DNA from: Tritrichomonas foetus | Lineage: Eukaryota; Parabasalia; Tritrichomonadida; Tritrichomonadidae | Assembly (NCBI GenBank): GCA_001839685.1 | Contig: MLAK01001383.1 | Coordinates: 1-17,485 of the forward strand | DNA length: 17,485 nt | Direction of reading: 5' to 3' | Part shown: positions 15,723-17,485 of the stretch, one piece after another | Layout of the letters: each line of letters begins with the position of its first letter | Numbering within the stretch: position 1 is the first letter of the stretch | The notes under the pieces: generated by a model | What the model was told of the DNA's origin: nothing | Seen by the model: the letters and a program-made list of their open reading frames with translations, nothing else | The model's database searches: none | Made by a program: the position numbers and the translations under genes

Positions 15723-16775
15723 TTAAAGTTCGGCAATTTCTGGTTCTTCGACTCGCTGTTCTTCTTCTTCGTGAATCGAATGAGCAGACATTTCTGACTT
15801 GTCTTCTTTTGGCGATTTCCTCCACACTCCAACAATCAAGGAACAACATAAAATTAATACACCAACCACACAAAGGAAGATTTCCCACCAAACATAACCT
15901 TTCCATTCATTCAATACAGCAACACCAACAATAACACCAACAATCATTTGGCCGAATGGCACCAAATTTGCACCAAAGGCTCCAATCATTGAAATTAAAG
16001 CCATTAAACAATAAACAGCAACACCTGAAACTAATGCACCAATAATTACTGGCCACATCCAGGCAATTGGTGGAGCATTTACAATTTGGTTAGCGAAATT
16101 TTTGGGTCCATCTTTAATCAAACCAAAAATTGCTTCAAACACAGTAGAAATTGCTAATTGTAAACAAACACTAATTGATTCATCAACATTTGGTGTTTTG
16201 AGTTTAAACCAAACTGGTGCGAATCCGAAAGATGCCATAGATATTAGTGTTAAGGCATATCCGAGCACAAGCATTGATGTGGAACTTCCATTGTCCGTTC
16301 CATGAAGAAAAGAAGGAACACTTGATGCAACAACACCAACAACTGCAAGAACAAGTGAGAGGGCTTTCTGTTTATTGAATTTTTCATCTGCTAAAACAAA
16401 ATGTGACAAGATTGATCCAAATATTGGAACAAACGGCTGAAAAAGTTGAACAATTGATGATGCAACCCAAGCTTGTGCAACAGCAGTTAAACAATGAGGG
16501 ATGGCTAAGTTTAGAAGTCCGCCAAACAATAACAATAAAATTGGCTTAAATCCTGATGTAAAGTGAGATCTTGCTATTTGACGATATTCTTTATTGAATA
16601 TTACACGAGTAATAACAATAACTGCCATGAATACTAAGCCGAACAACATTCGAAATGTTTGAAAAACTCCTGCCGTAAAGTATTTAAGACCTTGCGCAAC
16701 ACCCGCATAGGACGATCCATAGAGAGTTGCACTGACAGCAAAAAGAGTTCCTGATAATGGTGTACATTGCATCAT
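15723..16775 (-). CDS. EamA/DMT-superfamily membrane transporter
   Basis: This encodes 350 residues with about ten hydrophobic helices arranged as two EamA-like halves. The first half ends in FVPIFGSILSHFVLADEKF and SLVLAVVGVVASS (115-152), and the second in LVPFGQMIVGVIVGVAVLNE and FLCVVGVLILCC (271-311), the repeated signature of drug/metabolite transporters. A hydrophilic region between the halves (about 158-166) and an acidic cytosolic tail (320-350, with HEEEEQ) complete it. Such proteins move small metabolites or nucleotide sugars; the substrate cannot be told here, and nothing marks it as a known nucleotide-sugar transporter. Two tandem ATGs begin the frame and either may be used. No close perfect initiator was found; a TCACAA lies about 50 bases upstream. 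The stop is TAA. Confidence 0.88.
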   Translation of the reverse strand: MMQCTPLSGTLFAVSATLYGSSYAGVAQGLKYFTAGVFQTFRMLFGLVFMAVIVITRVIFNKEYRQIARSHFTSGFKPILLLLFGGLLNLAIPHCLTAVAQAWVASSIVQLFQPFVPIFGSILSHFVLADEKFNKQKALSLVLAVVGVVASSVPSFLHGTDNGSSTSMLVLGYALTLISMASFGFAPVWFKLKTPNVDESISVCLQLAISTVFEAIFGLIKDGPKNFANQIVNAPPIAWMWPVIIGALVSGVAVYCLMALISMIGAFGANLVPFGQMIVGVIVGVAVLNEWKGYVWWEIFLCVVGVLILCCSLIVGVWRKSPKEDKSEMSAHSIHEEEEQRVEEPEIAEL

Positions 16776-17485
16776 TTGTTAATTTTATTTCTGATCTTCA
16801 ATTGAAGGAAAATTTGATAGATTAATTGTGAAACAACTTTTTGACGATTTTTTTTAAAGAACTGGTGACAGCTTTTTAAGAAACTAACTATTGAATCGCT
16901 TTTCTAAAGTTATCAAATGAATCTATCGTATATTTACCCATATTCAAAAACGATGCAATAAAGAAAAAACAGTTTATCGTTTTAGATTTTCTGATAAGAC
17001 ATTTAATTATTTTATAAACAGACAAAATTTCTATGAATTCTTTATTTCCAAAAATTCTAAATATCCTGCGGAATAATTAGAATAATCATGTTATCTCTAT
17101 ATGAATAGTTTACATTGTAGCAATTTAAATAGAGCATGATTTTACCACTACGAAGATAATTCCTTAATCAAGATATCTATCATTTATCTATTGAATAATT
17201 CTGAGAAAAAATCTTCAGCAAAAACATAAATACCGAATCAAAGAAATATCATTCTGACCTAATTATGACCTTCAATAGAAGTATATAATACATTTTTTCT
17301 ATCCTTTAAGCAGCAATTCAAACCAATAATTGTTTTAAATATGAACTCGATAATTTGTCTAGAATATCAGCACATAGGGATATTTTCATGTCTTTCAATC
17401 ATTATACATTTATCGAACTAAATATTATCATACATACAGAGATATTCAAAAATGTTAAATCATATATTATGTTTGAGTCATTACG
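16776..17485. other. Gene-poor right end
   Basis: This is AT-rich DNA of 710 bases. It should hold the transporter promoter at its left end. I saw no open frame of note, tRNA-like element, repeat array or recognisable remnant; the neighbouring gene must lie beyond the window. Confidence 0.4.

Noticed and set aside
1236..16305. Other open frames of 60-90 codons on either strand overlapping the listed genes
   Set aside because: They lie inside genes with strong family motifs in another frame, lack initiators and have compositions typical of out-of-frame reading.
1..17485. tRNA, rRNA, CRISPR arrays, bacterial promoters or ribosome-binding sites
   Set aside because: No GTTCRA-type T-loop with matching stem, spaced repeat array or rRNA-like block was seen in the spacers, and the genes are plainly eukaryotic.

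Overview
This window looks like nuclear DNA from a parabasalid flagellate (a trichomonad of the Tritrichomonas/Trichomonas type). The DNA is AT-rich and the genes are eukaryotic in content: a Rab GTPase, a TBC Rab-GAP, PP1, Pumilio and eIF2-beta. Most genes have no intron. Where introns occur (the Rab gene) they are tiny and end in a fused branch-site/acceptor, CTAAC followed by ACATAG or ACCAG, which is the trichomonad signature. Several start codons lie only 2-15 bases downstream of a TCA(C/T)(T/A) initiator, the trichomonad core promoter. Together these support the lineage call; the species cannot be fixed from sequence reading alone.

Layout, left to right. Bases 1-190 are a GC-richer block with nested inverted repeats, probably the edge of a repeat element. 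A small bZIP-like protein gene (395-814, minus) is divergent from a 628-residue polytopic membrane protein resembling GT-C glycosyltransferases (1216-3102, plus). A decayed bZIP-like pseudogene follows (3401-3743, plus) with a promoter that still looks intact, then a further stretch of possible coding remnants (3758-4137). Next come three minus-strand genes: a TBC-domain Rab-GAP (4352-6094), a Rab1-like GTPase split by two short introns (6551-7236) and a PP1-type phosphatase (7659-8723). A long divergent spacer, holding a possible broken mini-gene, leads to a Pumilio/PUF protein (9702-10904, plus). The right side has three minus-strand genes: eIF2-beta (11472-12131), a 977-residue DEDDy 3'-5' exonuclease joined to an RRM-like array (12407-15340) and a ten-helix EamA/DMT transporter (15723-16775). 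The last 710 bases have no gene I can support.

How the genes relate: each gene seems to have its own promoter and there is no sign of operons. The TBC protein and the Rab GTPase next to it belong to one biochemical cycle (GAP and GTPase), but pairing them as enzyme and substrate is inference. Pumilio, eIF2-beta and the exonuclease-RRM protein all act on RNA or translation; their proximity alone does not show a shared system. The points most worth a second look are the 30-base Rab intron, a one-base frame conflict at the other Rab intron, the exonuclease-RRM fusion, the fully canonical Pumilio recognition code, and the pseudogene that keeps its promoter.
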